Part shown: piece after piece, positions 35,628 to 43,127 of the stretch
Numbering within the stretch: the first letter of the stretch is position 1
Layout: each line of letters begins with the position of its first letter
Source: Pokkaliibacter plantistimulans
Lineage (GTDB): Bacteria > Pseudomonadota > Gammaproteobacteria > Pseudomonadales > Balneatricaceae
DNA length: 43,182 nucleotides
Reading direction: 5' to 3'
NCBI RefSeq assembly: GCF_003194385.1
Contig: NZ_LAPT01000040.1
Coordinates: 1 to 43,182 of the forward strand
Position numbers and translations under genes: made by a program
Notes under the pieces: model-generated
Seen by the model: the letters and a program-made list of their open reading frames with translations, nothing else
Told to the model about the DNA's origin: nothing
The model's database searches: none

Positions 35628-36056
35628 GCACTGCGCAGAACGTGTTCACGCGCTAACCGAGTTGCCTGCCTTTTCGAGCAGGAAGCAGGCAACTCCCGAT
35701 TCGAATCCGCCCCCGTTCGCCCCCACGCGCTACCTCCCCCCTGAGTGATTACCCTGTCAGCGCCAGCAAGCCAAAGGGAACCAGACCCTTTCCAGCTCTG
35801 ACTAAAGATCAGACAGTGATATAAGAATCTATCGCCCGCCGCAGAGATTTCAGGGGCTTTTCTGGATAAAAGCGCAGTTTGCAGCAATACTGCTGCACCG
35901 ACGCGATGGTCACGCCCATCAACTGTGGCCGGTTACTACCCCCTATGGATAGCGACTTACCCGAGTGGACAGCTGCCAATTCTGCCTGTGCCCGGCTGTG
36001 CCACCACAGCCAATCCGTACGGCCAGCAGCCATCGCCTTATCAGAGGACACACCAG
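35628..36056 (+). other. Intergenic region between the nucleotidase and SH3b lipoprotein genes
   Basis: There is no gene. AGAACGTGTTCACG at 35637-35650 resembles the end of the element at 14751. An inverted repeat GTTGCCTGC / GCAGGCAAC at 35661-35693 has no U-run but may end the nucleotidase transcript. CTGACT (35798-35803) and TATAAG (35820-35825) at 16-bp spacing form a weak promoter candidate. The frame extending from 36057 back to 35925 is not supported as coding. Confidence 0.45.
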
Positions 36057-36962
36057 ATGCAGAAGTGCTGGAAGAAAAGCACAGTCGTACTCATCGCCCT
36101 ATTACTTGCTGGCTGTGCAGCAAAAAAAAGCACTACCATTCCACAATCACAGCAGCAGCCACAGGAAGTCGAGAGCGGTAAGCCACCACAGACCGCTCGC
36201 ACCCATTTTCCCGATGTACCGGAGGCGCAGCCTGAGTTCCCTCCTTTCGCCCTGGGCACCGACTATGGCAAAGCCGCAGAGCTGACCGTCAGCCATTTCA
36301 ACACGCTCTTTCAAGAGAATGAATTCGCCGACTTACTTAAGGGAGCTAGCTCAGGCGATCAGCTGGCACTGGCCCAGGTTACGCTGCGTGTAGTGCAACA
36401 GCGTCAGCCCGCGGTGTGGATCAACAAGCGCAAAGACATTCGAGTCGCCATAGAACATCTGCTCGACAGTCAATACGACAGCAGTGCCACTCTCCGCCAT
36501 GTCGAGGGTGTCACCCCGCCAACGGAACTCAGGCTGCTGAACGTGCCGTTTTGGGCTAACTCTGGCGATGGGGCTAACATCCGTAGCGCCCCCACAACAG
36601 ATGCACGTGTGATTACCATTCTGCGTCTGGGAGCGACGTTCGATGCTCTGGGAGAAACCCCTGAACACTGGCTGGCCATTGGCCGGGATGGCGTATTAGT
36701 GGGTTATATTTCGGCTGATCTGGCGGGTTTGGTGTCTTACCCGCTATCTACTGCGGAAACAGATCTGGATGCCCTGACCGGTACGCTGGAGAAAGACAGT
36801 ACCCGGGAGTTTCACTTCAAGGATGAGCAGGTGCAACAAACAACGGTCAAGATGAATATGGGCTGCCAGACGCTAGAGTTTGGCATCAGCACGCCGCTGG
36901 TAAAGAAAATCAAGCATATACGCGTCTGTCAGACTGCCAGTGGCGCATGGCAACAACGTTAG
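36057..36962 (+). CDS. SH3b-domain lipoprotein, paralogue 1
   Basis: 301 aa from the ATG at 36057 (MQKCWKKSTVVLIALLLAGC), with AGAGGA upstream and lipobox LAGC (Cys20). A Gln/Pro/Ser linker follows. The central region (about 160-235) has the bacterial SH3 pattern LLNVPFWANSGDGANIRSAP, then GATFDALGETPEHWLAIGRD and GVLVGYISADL. The C-terminus has a cysteine pair (GCQTLEFGI and RVCQTASGAW). It is clearly paralogous to the next gene over the SH3b and C-terminal parts. SH3b domains often bind cell-wall peptides; a structural or envelope-sensing role is possible but unproven. Confidence 0.75.
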   Translation: MQKCWKKSTVVLIALLLAGCAAKKSTTIPQSQQQPQEVESGKPPQTARTHFPDVPEAQPEFPPFALGTDYGKAAELTVSHFNTLFQENEFADLLKGASSGDQLALAQVTLRVVQQRQPAVWINKRKDIRVAIEHLLDSQYDSSATLRHVEGVTPPTELRLLNVPFWANSGDGANIRSAPTTDARVITILRLGATFDALGETPEHWLAIGRDGVLVGYISADLAGLVSYPLSTAETDLDALTGTLEKDSTREFHFKDEQVQQTTVKMNMGCQTLEFGISTPLVKKIKHIRVCQTASGAWQQR

Positions 36963-37104
36963 GCATCCCCTCTGGTAACCGTTGCAGCTTCCGTGGACAG
37001 ACCATCACTACCCGAGAAACAGCTATCCCGACAAGTGATGTGATGAGTACACACAAACACACAAGGTAAAGGAAAATATATTTCCATCGCGACAAACAAA
37101 CTTA

Positions 37105-37132
37105 TTTAACATTATGTATCCAATGGTATACT
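37105..37132 (+). promoter_or_regulatory. Candidate promoter of SH3b paralogue 2
   Basis: TTTAAC (37105-37110) and TATACT (37127-37132) are 16 bp apart in an AT-rich stretch about 105 bp before the start codon. The surrounding intergenic DNA (36963-37238) holds no gene. Confidence 0.4.
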
Positions 37133-37238
37133 TCCACCCCGCTTATGTTAATCAATCCGTCAGGGAAGACGGTTCCTCCTCGCCTTTGCATGGAAGCGCG
37201 ACTCTTCTCTGACATTTACCAATGCAGAGGAGTATTGC

Positions 37239-38069
37239 ATGCAAGCCCGCTATCTTGTTGCCGCTTTAACCACCTCCATCCTGCTGGCCGGTTGTGCCGG
37301 ACAACAGCAGAAGAACAGTAAGGCCGCCGCCACTTCGGACAATGGTCCCAAGTTCGTTATCGGTGCCCAGTATGATCAGGTTACCAATCAAACTCTGGAT
37401 GCCCTGACCACCAACTACAGCACTGGCTCCATCGCCTCGTCGCTGGGTGACATCAATGATCAGGATCGCCAGGCACTGGCACTGGCCACACAGAAAGTCC
37501 TGCTGCAAGGCAAGACCACTTCCTGGAAAACTCGTCGCAACAAAACCTCGGTTTCTATCGCGCCTCAGTCAGCCGAAGCCAATCTGGTACCTGCGACATT
37601 GCGCTTCCTGCCAGAAGTAACTCCAGTTGATTCATTGACCCTGCTGAACATTCCTTACTGGGTGAAATCAACCAGTGGTGTCAACATCCGCACCGCACCA
37701 AGCACCGATGCGTCTGTCGCCGCCACCCTGCTGCTGGGCACTACCTTCACCGCTCTGGGTAAAACTGATACCGACTGGATTGCCGTAGGCCGCAACGGTG
37801 TACTGGTAGGCTATATGTATTCCCCTCTGGTCGCACCGACCCCCTATCCTCAGTCAGCCAGCGCGACCGATCTGGATACCTTCTCCGGCACGCTGGCTAA
37901 CAAAGACGTGACCTTCTTCAACTTTTCCGCCGACGTCGTGCGCGAAAAGAGCATCGGTGTCCGTACTCAGTGCCAGACACTGGCGCTGGATATCCGCTCC
38001 AAGTCAGTCAAGACCACTGAGCAGTCTCGTCTGTGCCAGGACTTCAACGGTACCTGGGCTAACCGTTAA
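37239..38069 (+). CDS. SH3b-domain lipoprotein, paralogue 2
   Basis: 276 aa. AGAGGAG precedes the ATG. The signal MQARYLVAALTTSILLAGC ends in lipobox LAGC (Cys19). After a linker come LLNIPYWVKSTSGVNIRTAP, GTTFTALGKTDTDWIAVGRN and GVLVGYMYSPL, aligning almost residue for residue with paralogue 1. The same C-terminal cysteine pair occurs (RTQCQTLALDI, RLCQDFNGTWANR). It has its own promoter candidate and a strong terminator, so it appears to be separately expressed. The function is unknown; the pair is a local duplication that has diverged substantially outside the SH3b core. Confidence 0.75.
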   Translation: MQARYLVAALTTSILLAGCAGQQQKNSKAAATSDNGPKFVIGAQYDQVTNQTLDALTTNYSTGSIASSLGDINDQDRQALALATQKVLLQGKTTSWKTRRNKTSVSIAPQSAEANLVPATLRFLPEVTPVDSLTLLNIPYWVKSTSGVNIRTAPSTDASVAATLLLGTTFTALGKTDTDWIAVGRNGVLVGYMYSPLVAPTPYPQSASATDLDTFSGTLANKDVTFFNFSADVVREKSIGVRTQCQTLALDIRSKSVKTTEQSRLCQDFNGTWANR

Positions 38070-38086
38070 TCGGTAGCAGCAGACAC

Positions 38087-38121
38087 AACAAGGGGAGCCG
38101 AATTGGCTCCCCTTGTTATTT
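38087..38121. terminator. Bidirectional terminator
   Basis: AACAAGGGGAGCC / GGCTCCCCTTGTT is a 13-bp perfect stem with a GAATT loop and an ATTTA tail. It separates SH3b paralogue 2 from the convergent carbonic anhydrase gene. Confidence 0.85.
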
Positions 38122-38198
38122 ACAGCAGTTTGTCACCGCATATTCATCCCAACTCAACAACTCTGAGAGCCAGTTGGAATGAAAGCGTCACATCCTGC

Positions 38199-38852
38199 TC
38201 AGTCTTCTCGCGTGAAGGCAGTGGGATTGAGGCTGTAAATATTATCTACGGACTCGAGATTGTCGCGCGTCACGTTCAGATTTCGCAGCAGGCCATCTTC
38301 AATACCGTAGATCCAGCCGTGAATGGCCAGATCCTGACCATTGGCCCAGGCATTCTGTACGGCCTTCATGTGGCTGATGTGGGCAACCTGCTCAACGACA
38401 TTGATTTCACACAGACGATTCAGACGCTCACCTACCGGCAGTGCATGAATCGCCTGCTGGTTGTAGTAGTAAGTATCCTTGATATGACGCAGCCAGTTAT
38501 CGATCAGCCCCAGATCGCCATTCTCCATCGCGGCTTTCACACCGCCACAGCCGTAGTGACCACAGACAATGATGTGCTTGACCTTAAGCACGCGCACGGC
38601 GAAGTGGATAACAGAGATGGCATTCAGGTCTGAGTGAATCACCAGGTTGGCGATATTGCGGTGAACAAACACCTCGCCAGGTAACAGGCCCATCAGCTCG
38701 TTGGCGGGTACACGACTATCCGAGCAGCCAATCCACAGATACTCGGGAGTTTGCTGGTACGACAACATCTTGAAAAAGCCGGGGCGCTCTTCTTCCATAC
38801 GCGCAGCCCATTCGGCGTTCTTGGCAAACAAATGATCTAGATTCGAGCTCAT
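38199..38852 (-). CDS. can: Beta-class carbonic anhydrase
   Basis: 217 aa. It catalyses reversible CO2 hydration, supplying bicarbonate for carboxylases. The zinc ligands are in CSDSR (Cys and the switch Asp) and HYGCGG (His and Cys). FVHRNIANLVIHSDLNAISV and IHGWIYGIEDGLL are conserved family blocks. I chose the ATG at 38852 (MSSNLDHLFAKNAEWAARME) because AGAAGGT precedes it by 6 nt and the length matches E. coli Can; an upstream frame adds 19 residues without a ribosome site. It is cytoplasmic. Confidence 0.94.
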   Translation of the reverse strand: MSSNLDHLFAKNAEWAARMEEERPGFFKMLSYQQTPEYLWIGCSDSRVPANELMGLLPGEVFVHRNIANLVIHSDLNAISVIHFAVRVLKVKHIIVCGHYGCGGVKAAMENGDLGLIDNWLRHIKDTYYYNQQAIHALPVGERLNRLCEINVVEQVAHISHMKAVQNAWANGQDLAIHGWIYGIEDGLLRNLNVTRDNLESVDNIYSLNPTAFTRED

Positions 38853-39003
38853 AGACAGACCTTCTGCTATGGGGTATCCCCCTTGACTTGAAACCAGAGC
38901 GTCAGTCACAGACTGTATCCCTTGCTAAGCGATAGCAGCCTGCCTTCACGCGCCTGATCCGTTATGCTGACCTACGCCAGCCAGAGGAACAGAGGACTTC
39001 AGG

Positions 39004-39870
39004 ATGTCAGGAGATCACTTACCCCCAACCCTTGCCCTTGCTCCGGTACTGCCAGCGGCCACGATAGCAGCCCCTTCTGTAGTACCACGACCTCAGCGTA
39101 GATCAGCGCATGGAAACCGATCTGAATCCGGCAGCTGTATCACTGCTCTGTTTATTCTGGTGATGCTGATTATTGTGGGTAAAGACACACAGGCAAACGA
39201 ATTACACGTGCTGACGACCGATGAAATGCAGAAAGCGGTAGCCCCACTTACTCAGCAATTCGCTCCCGATACCCAGCGTCAGGTCAGTTACTCAACCCTG
39301 CAGGCTACGCCCATCGAGCAGCAGCTGGACAGCATCAAAGAGGCCGACATTGTACTTGGGCTGACGCCAGCTCAGCTGGAGGCACTGGCACAGTCAGGCA
39401 TCATCGCCGGCAACAGTATTCTGCCACTGACACGCGGCCAGCTGGCTTACTGGCAACCGTCCAGCCATCGCCCCGGCAAGCGCGACCTCTACAAGGCCGC
39501 ATCGCTGTCCATGCCCTTGCCTGACAAAGACCCTTATGGGGATGCCGCCAAACAGGTGCTCACACTATTCAATCTGTGGCCATTTCCACGCCGCGTATTT
39601 CAGTCCTTCGCAGCGGATGGCGCTTTTACACTGGTCGCCTCAGGCAGCACCAGCGGGGGGTTGGTCTCACTGGCTGCGCTGAAAACCCGGCGCACCGACC
39701 CACGCACCTTCTGGGTTGTCCCGGAAACCCTGTACTCGCCGATCATTCTGGCAGGGGCCCAGACGGTGGGCACATCGCAACCGGCTCTGGCTAGCGCTTT
39801 TCTCAGCTGGCTGAACAGTGACAGCATCCAGCAGCAGCTGAAAAACGTCGGCTACCTGCCTGTTCGTTAA
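39004..39870 (+). CDS. Membrane-anchored ModA/PBP-like substrate-binding protein
   Basis: 288 aa. The first ~45 residues are Pro/Ala/Arg-rich and probably cytoplasmic. One hydrophobic segment follows at about 46-60 (CITALFILVMLIIVG), then a periplasmic-type domain with ELHVLTTDEMQKAVAPLTQQ, ADIVLGLTPAQLEALAQSGI, KDPYGDAAKQVLTLFNLWPF and a C-terminal VGYLPVR. The pattern recalls molybdate-binding ModA-like proteins, but the Ser and Tyr oxyanion ligands cannot be confirmed by eye. No ABC permease or ATPase adjoins. An ATG later in the hydrophobic segment could be the true start, giving a shorter signal. The start used has GAGGA upstream. Its stop overlaps the elaA stop on the other strand within TTAA. 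Confidence 0.6.
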   Translation: MSGDHLPPTLALAPVLPAATIAAPSVVPRPQRRSAHGNRSESGSCITALFILVMLIIVGKDTQANELHVLTTDEMQKAVAPLTQQFAPDTQRQVSYSTLQATPIEQQLDSIKEADIVLGLTPAQLEALAQSGIIAGNSILPLTRGQLAYWQPSSHRPGKRDLYKAASLSMPLPDKDPYGDAAKQVLTLFNLWPFPRRVFQSFAADGAFTLVASGSTSGGLVSLAALKTRRTDPRTFWVVPETLYSPIILAGAQTVGTSQPALASAFLSWLNSDSIQQQLKNVGYLPVR

Positions 39871-40307
39871 CCCTGAGATAAACGCATATCGACATGGGGA
39901 ATACCGTCTTCCAGGTATTCCCCGGACACAGCGACAAAACCATAGCGTCCATAGAATGCCGTCAAATGCGCCTGCGCACTGAGTGCAACCTCATGCTGAG
40001 CGCAGTGCTGCCTGATATAATCCAGCGCCGACACCATCATGCGCCCCGCCAGCCCTGATCCACGAGCCTGTTCAGCCACGACTACCCGGCCGATACGCAC
40101 CGTATCGCCAGGAATGACGCGAAGATAGCCGAGCACCGCCTCCTGCTCACCGGTATACAGCAGATGGAGGCATTCTGGATCAACGCCATCGATATCTGCG
40201 TACAGGCACTGCTGTTCCAGCACAAACACCTGCTGACGCAGGGCCAGCAGTCGATAAAGCTGCAGCGGGCTGAGCTGATCAAAGCGGTACCATTGTGCAA
40301 TCGGCAT
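39867..40307 (-). CDS. elaA: GNAT family N-acetyltransferase ElaA
   Basis: 146 aa. The order of motifs follows E. coli ElaA: LYRLLALRQQVFVLEQQCLY, ADIDGVDPECLHLLY, IGRVVVAEQARGSGLAGRMM (acetyl-CoA loop, the R/QxxGxG/A equivalent being RGSGLA), LSAQAHLTAFYGRYGFVAVS, and EYLEDGIPHVDM near the end. The acceptor substrate of the family is not firmly known. It is convergent with the ModA-like gene. Confidence 0.92.
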   Translation of the reverse strand: MPIAQWYRFDQLSPLQLYRLLALRQQVFVLEQQCLYADIDGVDPECLHLLYTGEQEAVLGYLRVIPGDTVRIGRVVVAEQARGSGLAGRMMVSALDYIRQHCAQHEVALSAQAHLTAFYGRYGFVAVSGEYLEDGIPHVDMRLSQG

Positions 40308-40529
40308 GGTGCCTCCGATACTCCGCAGAAAAACTGGCGCCTATCATACCGACAGCACTGGATCAGTTCACGTCCAACATGACCGGGAAGCGGCTATACC
40401 GCTGTGCCGCTGCAAAGGATGTTACCCTGCCAGATCACTTCATTTCGGCGGATGAAATCAAGGTAAACGCCGGGTTTTCACTCACAATACAAGTCGCGTT
40501 TTTTGTATCAATGCGTTAAAGTGCGCGCA
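40308..40529. other. Non-coding region before the cobalamin riboswitch
   Basis: It contains the divergent start region of elaA and presumably the promoter of the riboswitch-btuB transcript. AT-rich sequence at about 40480-40515 precedes the aptamer. I see no gene. Confidence 0.4.
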
Positions 40530-40732
40530 TTCGCAGGTTCCGTAACAGGAACAAATGGGAATGGGGTGAGAATCCCCAGCTGCCCCCGCAACTGTGAAGG
40601 GGAGTCTGTCCAATACACCACTGTCATATACGACCATTCCACTGACAGGAATCATGCAATCGCCAGGACGCATGCAGTCGTAACCCGATGGGAAGGTGGG
40701 CAGACGTTGAACCGAGCCAGGATACCTGCCTG
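40530..40732 (+). ncRNA. Cobalamin (B12) riboswitch aptamer
   Basis: The conserved pieces are in order: GCAGGTTCC and the matching AGGAACAAATGGGAATGGGG, GTGAGAATCCCCAGCTGCCC (J6/3 and P6 core), CCGCAACTGT, a variable peripheral part of about 110 nt, and the closing GAGCCAGGATACCTGCCTG. Adenosyl- or hydroxocobalamin binding represses downstream expression. The next gene is a BtuB-like receptor, which fits B12 feedback control of its own uptake. Confidence 0.95.
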
Positions 40733-40935
40733 TGAATGCGTGTCATGTCTGTGATCGGGGTGAGTCTCAGACCGGTGTCATCATCGTCGACGCGTCAGTT
40801 TTCCTGACAGACCGTTGAACTTCATCTTTCCAACTCGTGCCCCGTCTTGCGTCCTTTCCCCTGACGCAGGTCTGCATGTCGTTGCTGTAGTGCCGTTCCG
40901 CGGTCTGTCGATCAGAATCTCTGGAGACTTACGCC
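40733..40935 (+). promoter_or_regulatory. Putative expression platform between riboswitch and btuB
   Basis: About 200 nt separate the aptamer end from the GTG of btuB. GACAGACCG (40806-40814) is the exact complement of CGGTCTGTC (40901-40909); the upstream CAGACCG (40768-40774) could pair with the same downstream stretch. A GTCTC (40764-40768) could pair with the GAGAC of the btuB ribosome site. There is no U-run terminator. This suggests translational control by alternative pairing, which is my inference. Confidence 0.4.
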
Positions 40936-42840
40936 GTGAAATCCTCTTTTACCGCTTTCGCTGGTGCGGGCTTGTTGCGCCCAGCTTTAACTCCGCTGGC
41001 CGTGGCATGTCTGACTGCCACCTTTGCCGTCAACGCTCTGGCGGCGGATGACGACACCACTACCGACGAACTGCTGGTGACAGCCAGCCGACTGCCGCAG
41101 GAAGCCAGCAGTGTCGGCAGCTCTGTCACTGTGCTGACCCGCCAGCAACTGGAGCAGCGTCAGATTACCCGTGTTGCCGATGCCCTGCGAGGTATGCCCG
41201 GCATCAACATTTACCAGACATCCACCCCAGGTTCCGTCACCTATGCCCGCATTCGCGGCCTGAACCAGCGCTTCGTCAAGGTGGTGATCGACGGTGTGAC
41301 CGTTAACGACCCCTCCGACATCAGCAACAGCATGGATCTTGGCAGCCTGCTGGTCGCCGATATTGAACGTATCGAAATTGTTCGTGGCCCGCAAAGCGCG
41401 CTGTGGGGTAGCGATGCCATCGGCGGCGTCATTCAGATCATCACCCGTCAGGGCGGCACCAACCGCACCAACCTGCGTGCCGAAGCCGGCACCAATGACA
41501 CCCAGACTCTCAGCCTGTCCGGTAGTGGCAGTGCCGGAAAAGTGGACTACGGCTACGGCCTGTCAGGGTTGCACAGTGATGCGTTCTCTTCCCTCAACGA
41601 AGATCGCGGCAACGACGAGAAGGACAAGAACAACACCCGCCAGGTCAATGGCCGGGTTACCTATCACCTGACCGACGACTGGGACGTCCGCCTGAATGTC
41701 AGCCACAACTACAGCCGCCTTGATTATGATGGCTACGATCCGCTGACCTTCGCCCTGACCGACAACAATGATTTCAGTACGGCAGAACGCAACAGCGTGC
41801 GTCTGGAAACCAACTTTGCACTGCTGGATGGCAATTTCGAGAACCGTATCGGCTTCAGCCATGCCAACACGCTGCGCAACTATTACACCGAGGCCAGCGG
41901 CAACTACGATTACGAAGGCGAAAGCAACAAGGCGGACTATCAGGGCCAGTATCATTTTGGCATCGCCGCCCTGCCCAATCTGGAAAACACCCTGATTGTG
42001 GCGCTGGAACACGAAGAAGAAAGCTTTAACAGCACCTACAGCGCTCAGGGCGAAGCAGACAACAGCAGCGATTCCTGGGTGGCCGAGTATCGCGCTGACC
42101 TGAGCGACACCGCCAGCCTGAGTCTCAGCCATCGCTTCGATGACAACCATGACTTCGACAACGAGAACAGCTCACGTGCGGCCCTGTCATGGAACATTCT
42201 GCCCCAGACCCGTCTGCATACCAGCTACGGTACGGGTATCAAGAATCCCAGCCTGTATCAGTTATTTGATGCTTACTCAGGCAATCGCGACCTGACCGCT
42301 GAAGAAAGCCATGGCGGTGATATCGGTATCGAGCAGAAGCTGGGCGACTGGAGCCTGGATCTGACCTGGTTCAGCAACCGCGTCAAGAATCAGATCGACT
42401 ACGACTACAGCACCTTTACTTATCAGAACGTTGAGGGTGTCACCCGTAGCAAGGGTGTGGAAGTCAGCGCCAACGGCAAGATCAACGCACAGCTGCAGCT
42501 GAATGCCTCCTACACCTATACCGATGTGGATAACGAGGAAGACAGCACTGCGCTGTTGCGTCAGCCCTGGCATGAAGGCTCCGTCTACGTGGACTACAAA
42601 CTCGCGGGTTTACCTGCCGCCATCAATACGGGCATTGTCTACAAAGGCCAGCGTGATGACAGCGGCAGCCACCACCTGCCCAGCTACACCGTGGTCAACG
42701 TGTCCGGTCGTTATGATCTCAACCCAACCTGGCAGCTGACTGCACGTGTGGAAAACCTGTTTGATCGCGAATATGAAGAGCTGTACGGCTACGGCACTCA
42801 GGGTCGCGCCCTGTATGTCGGCGTCAATGCAGCGTTCTAA
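40936..42840 (+). CDS. btuB: TonB-dependent vitamin B12 receptor, BtuB-like
   Basis: 634 aa outer-membrane receptor. It starts with GTG, with GGAG about 10 nt before. A long signal sequence (about 1-36) ends in NALA. The TonB box is DELLVTA (about 43-49). The plug domain follows (about 55-165: QQLEQRQITRVADALRGMPG, RIRGLNQRFVKVVIDGVTVN, IERIEIVRGPQSALWGSDAI, GGVIQII), then a beta-barrel ending in the TBDR C-terminus with terminal Phe (LYVGVNAAF). The upstream cobalamin riboswitch makes B12 or another corrinoid the likely ligand. No btuCDF genes are visible here; they may lie beyond the window end. Confidence 0.93.
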   Translation: MKSSFTAFAGAGLLRPALTPLAVACLTATFAVNALAADDDTTTDELLVTASRLPQEASSVGSSVTVLTRQQLEQRQITRVADALRGMPGINIYQTSTPGSVTYARIRGLNQRFVKVVIDGVTVNDPSDISNSMDLGSLLVADIERIEIVRGPQSALWGSDAIGGVIQIITRQGGTNRTNLRAEAGTNDTQTLSLSGSGSAGKVDYGYGLSGLHSDAFSSLNEDRGNDEKDKNNTRQVNGRVTYHLTDDWDVRLNVSHNYSRLDYDGYDPLTFALTDNNDFSTAERNSVRLETNFALLDGNFENRIGFSHANTLRNYYTEASGNYDYEGESNKADYQGQYHFGIAALPNLENTLIVALEHEEESFNSTYSAQGEADNSSDSWVAEYRADLSDTASLSLSHRFDDNHDFDNENSSRAALSWNILPQTRLHTSYGTGIKNPSLYQLFDAYSGNRDLTAEESHGGDIGIEQKLGDWSLDLTWFSNRVKNQIDYDYSTFTYQNVEGVTRSKGVEVSANGKINAQLQLNASYTYTDVDNEEDSTALLRQPWHEGSVYVDYKLAGLPAAINTGIVYKGQRDDSGSHHLPSYTVVNVSGRYDLNPTWQLTARVENLFDREYEELYGYGTQGRALYVGVNAAF

Positions 42841-42843
42841 ACG

Positions 42844-42920
42844 GCAGTTGAAAAACGTAATCGAGGCAGCCGAGACAAGGAAATACCCCGCGGGCACAAG
42901 AAACAGGCAAAAAAGCGGAG
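42844..42920 (+). repeat. MITE-like repeat, truncated copy B
   Basis: Starting four bases after the btuB stop, the GCAGTTGAAAAACG end and the GTAATCGAGGCAGCCGAG body match the first part of copy C. An unrelated stretch ACCCCGCGGGCAC (about 42884-42896) interrupts it, and it breaks off at GCGGAG/TTTA, exactly where copy C begins with TTTAGCAGG. It is therefore a half element fused head-to-tail to the complete one. Confidence 0.85.
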
Positions 42921-43127
42921 TTTAGCAGGCTGTTGAAAAACGTTATCGAGGCAGCCGAGACAAGGAAAAAACAGGCGAAAAAGCGGAGTTTAGTGAACTA
43001 AATGAGCATTTGACTCGCTCCGCTCACCCCTTCGGGGCCGTGCTAAAGCACGTTCAGCCTTTGGCTGTGAGCCTGCTTTTGACGCAGTATTCGGCAACGC
43101 AGATAGATTTTCAACGACCTGTTAAAA
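42921..43127 (+). repeat. MITE-like repeat, complete copy C
   Basis: 207 bp, non-coding. The left end TTTAGCAGGCTGTTGAAAA (42921-42939) and the reverse complement of the right end TTTTAACAGGTCGTTGAAAA match over most positions (terminal inverted repeats of about 20 bp). Inside are a TTTAG-tgaa-CTAAA hairpin (42989-43002) and three small hairpins enclosed by GCTCAC / GTGAGC (43022-43072): CCCC-ttc-GGGG, CGTGC-taaa-GCACG and AGCC-ttt-GGCT. Copy A at the window start is the same element in the opposite orientation. Confidence 0.85.

Noticed and set aside
35925-36056. Longer N-terminus for the first SH3b lipoprotein
   Set aside because: The extra 44 residues would bury the lipoprotein signal; the ATG at 36057 has a ribosome site and a clean lipobox.
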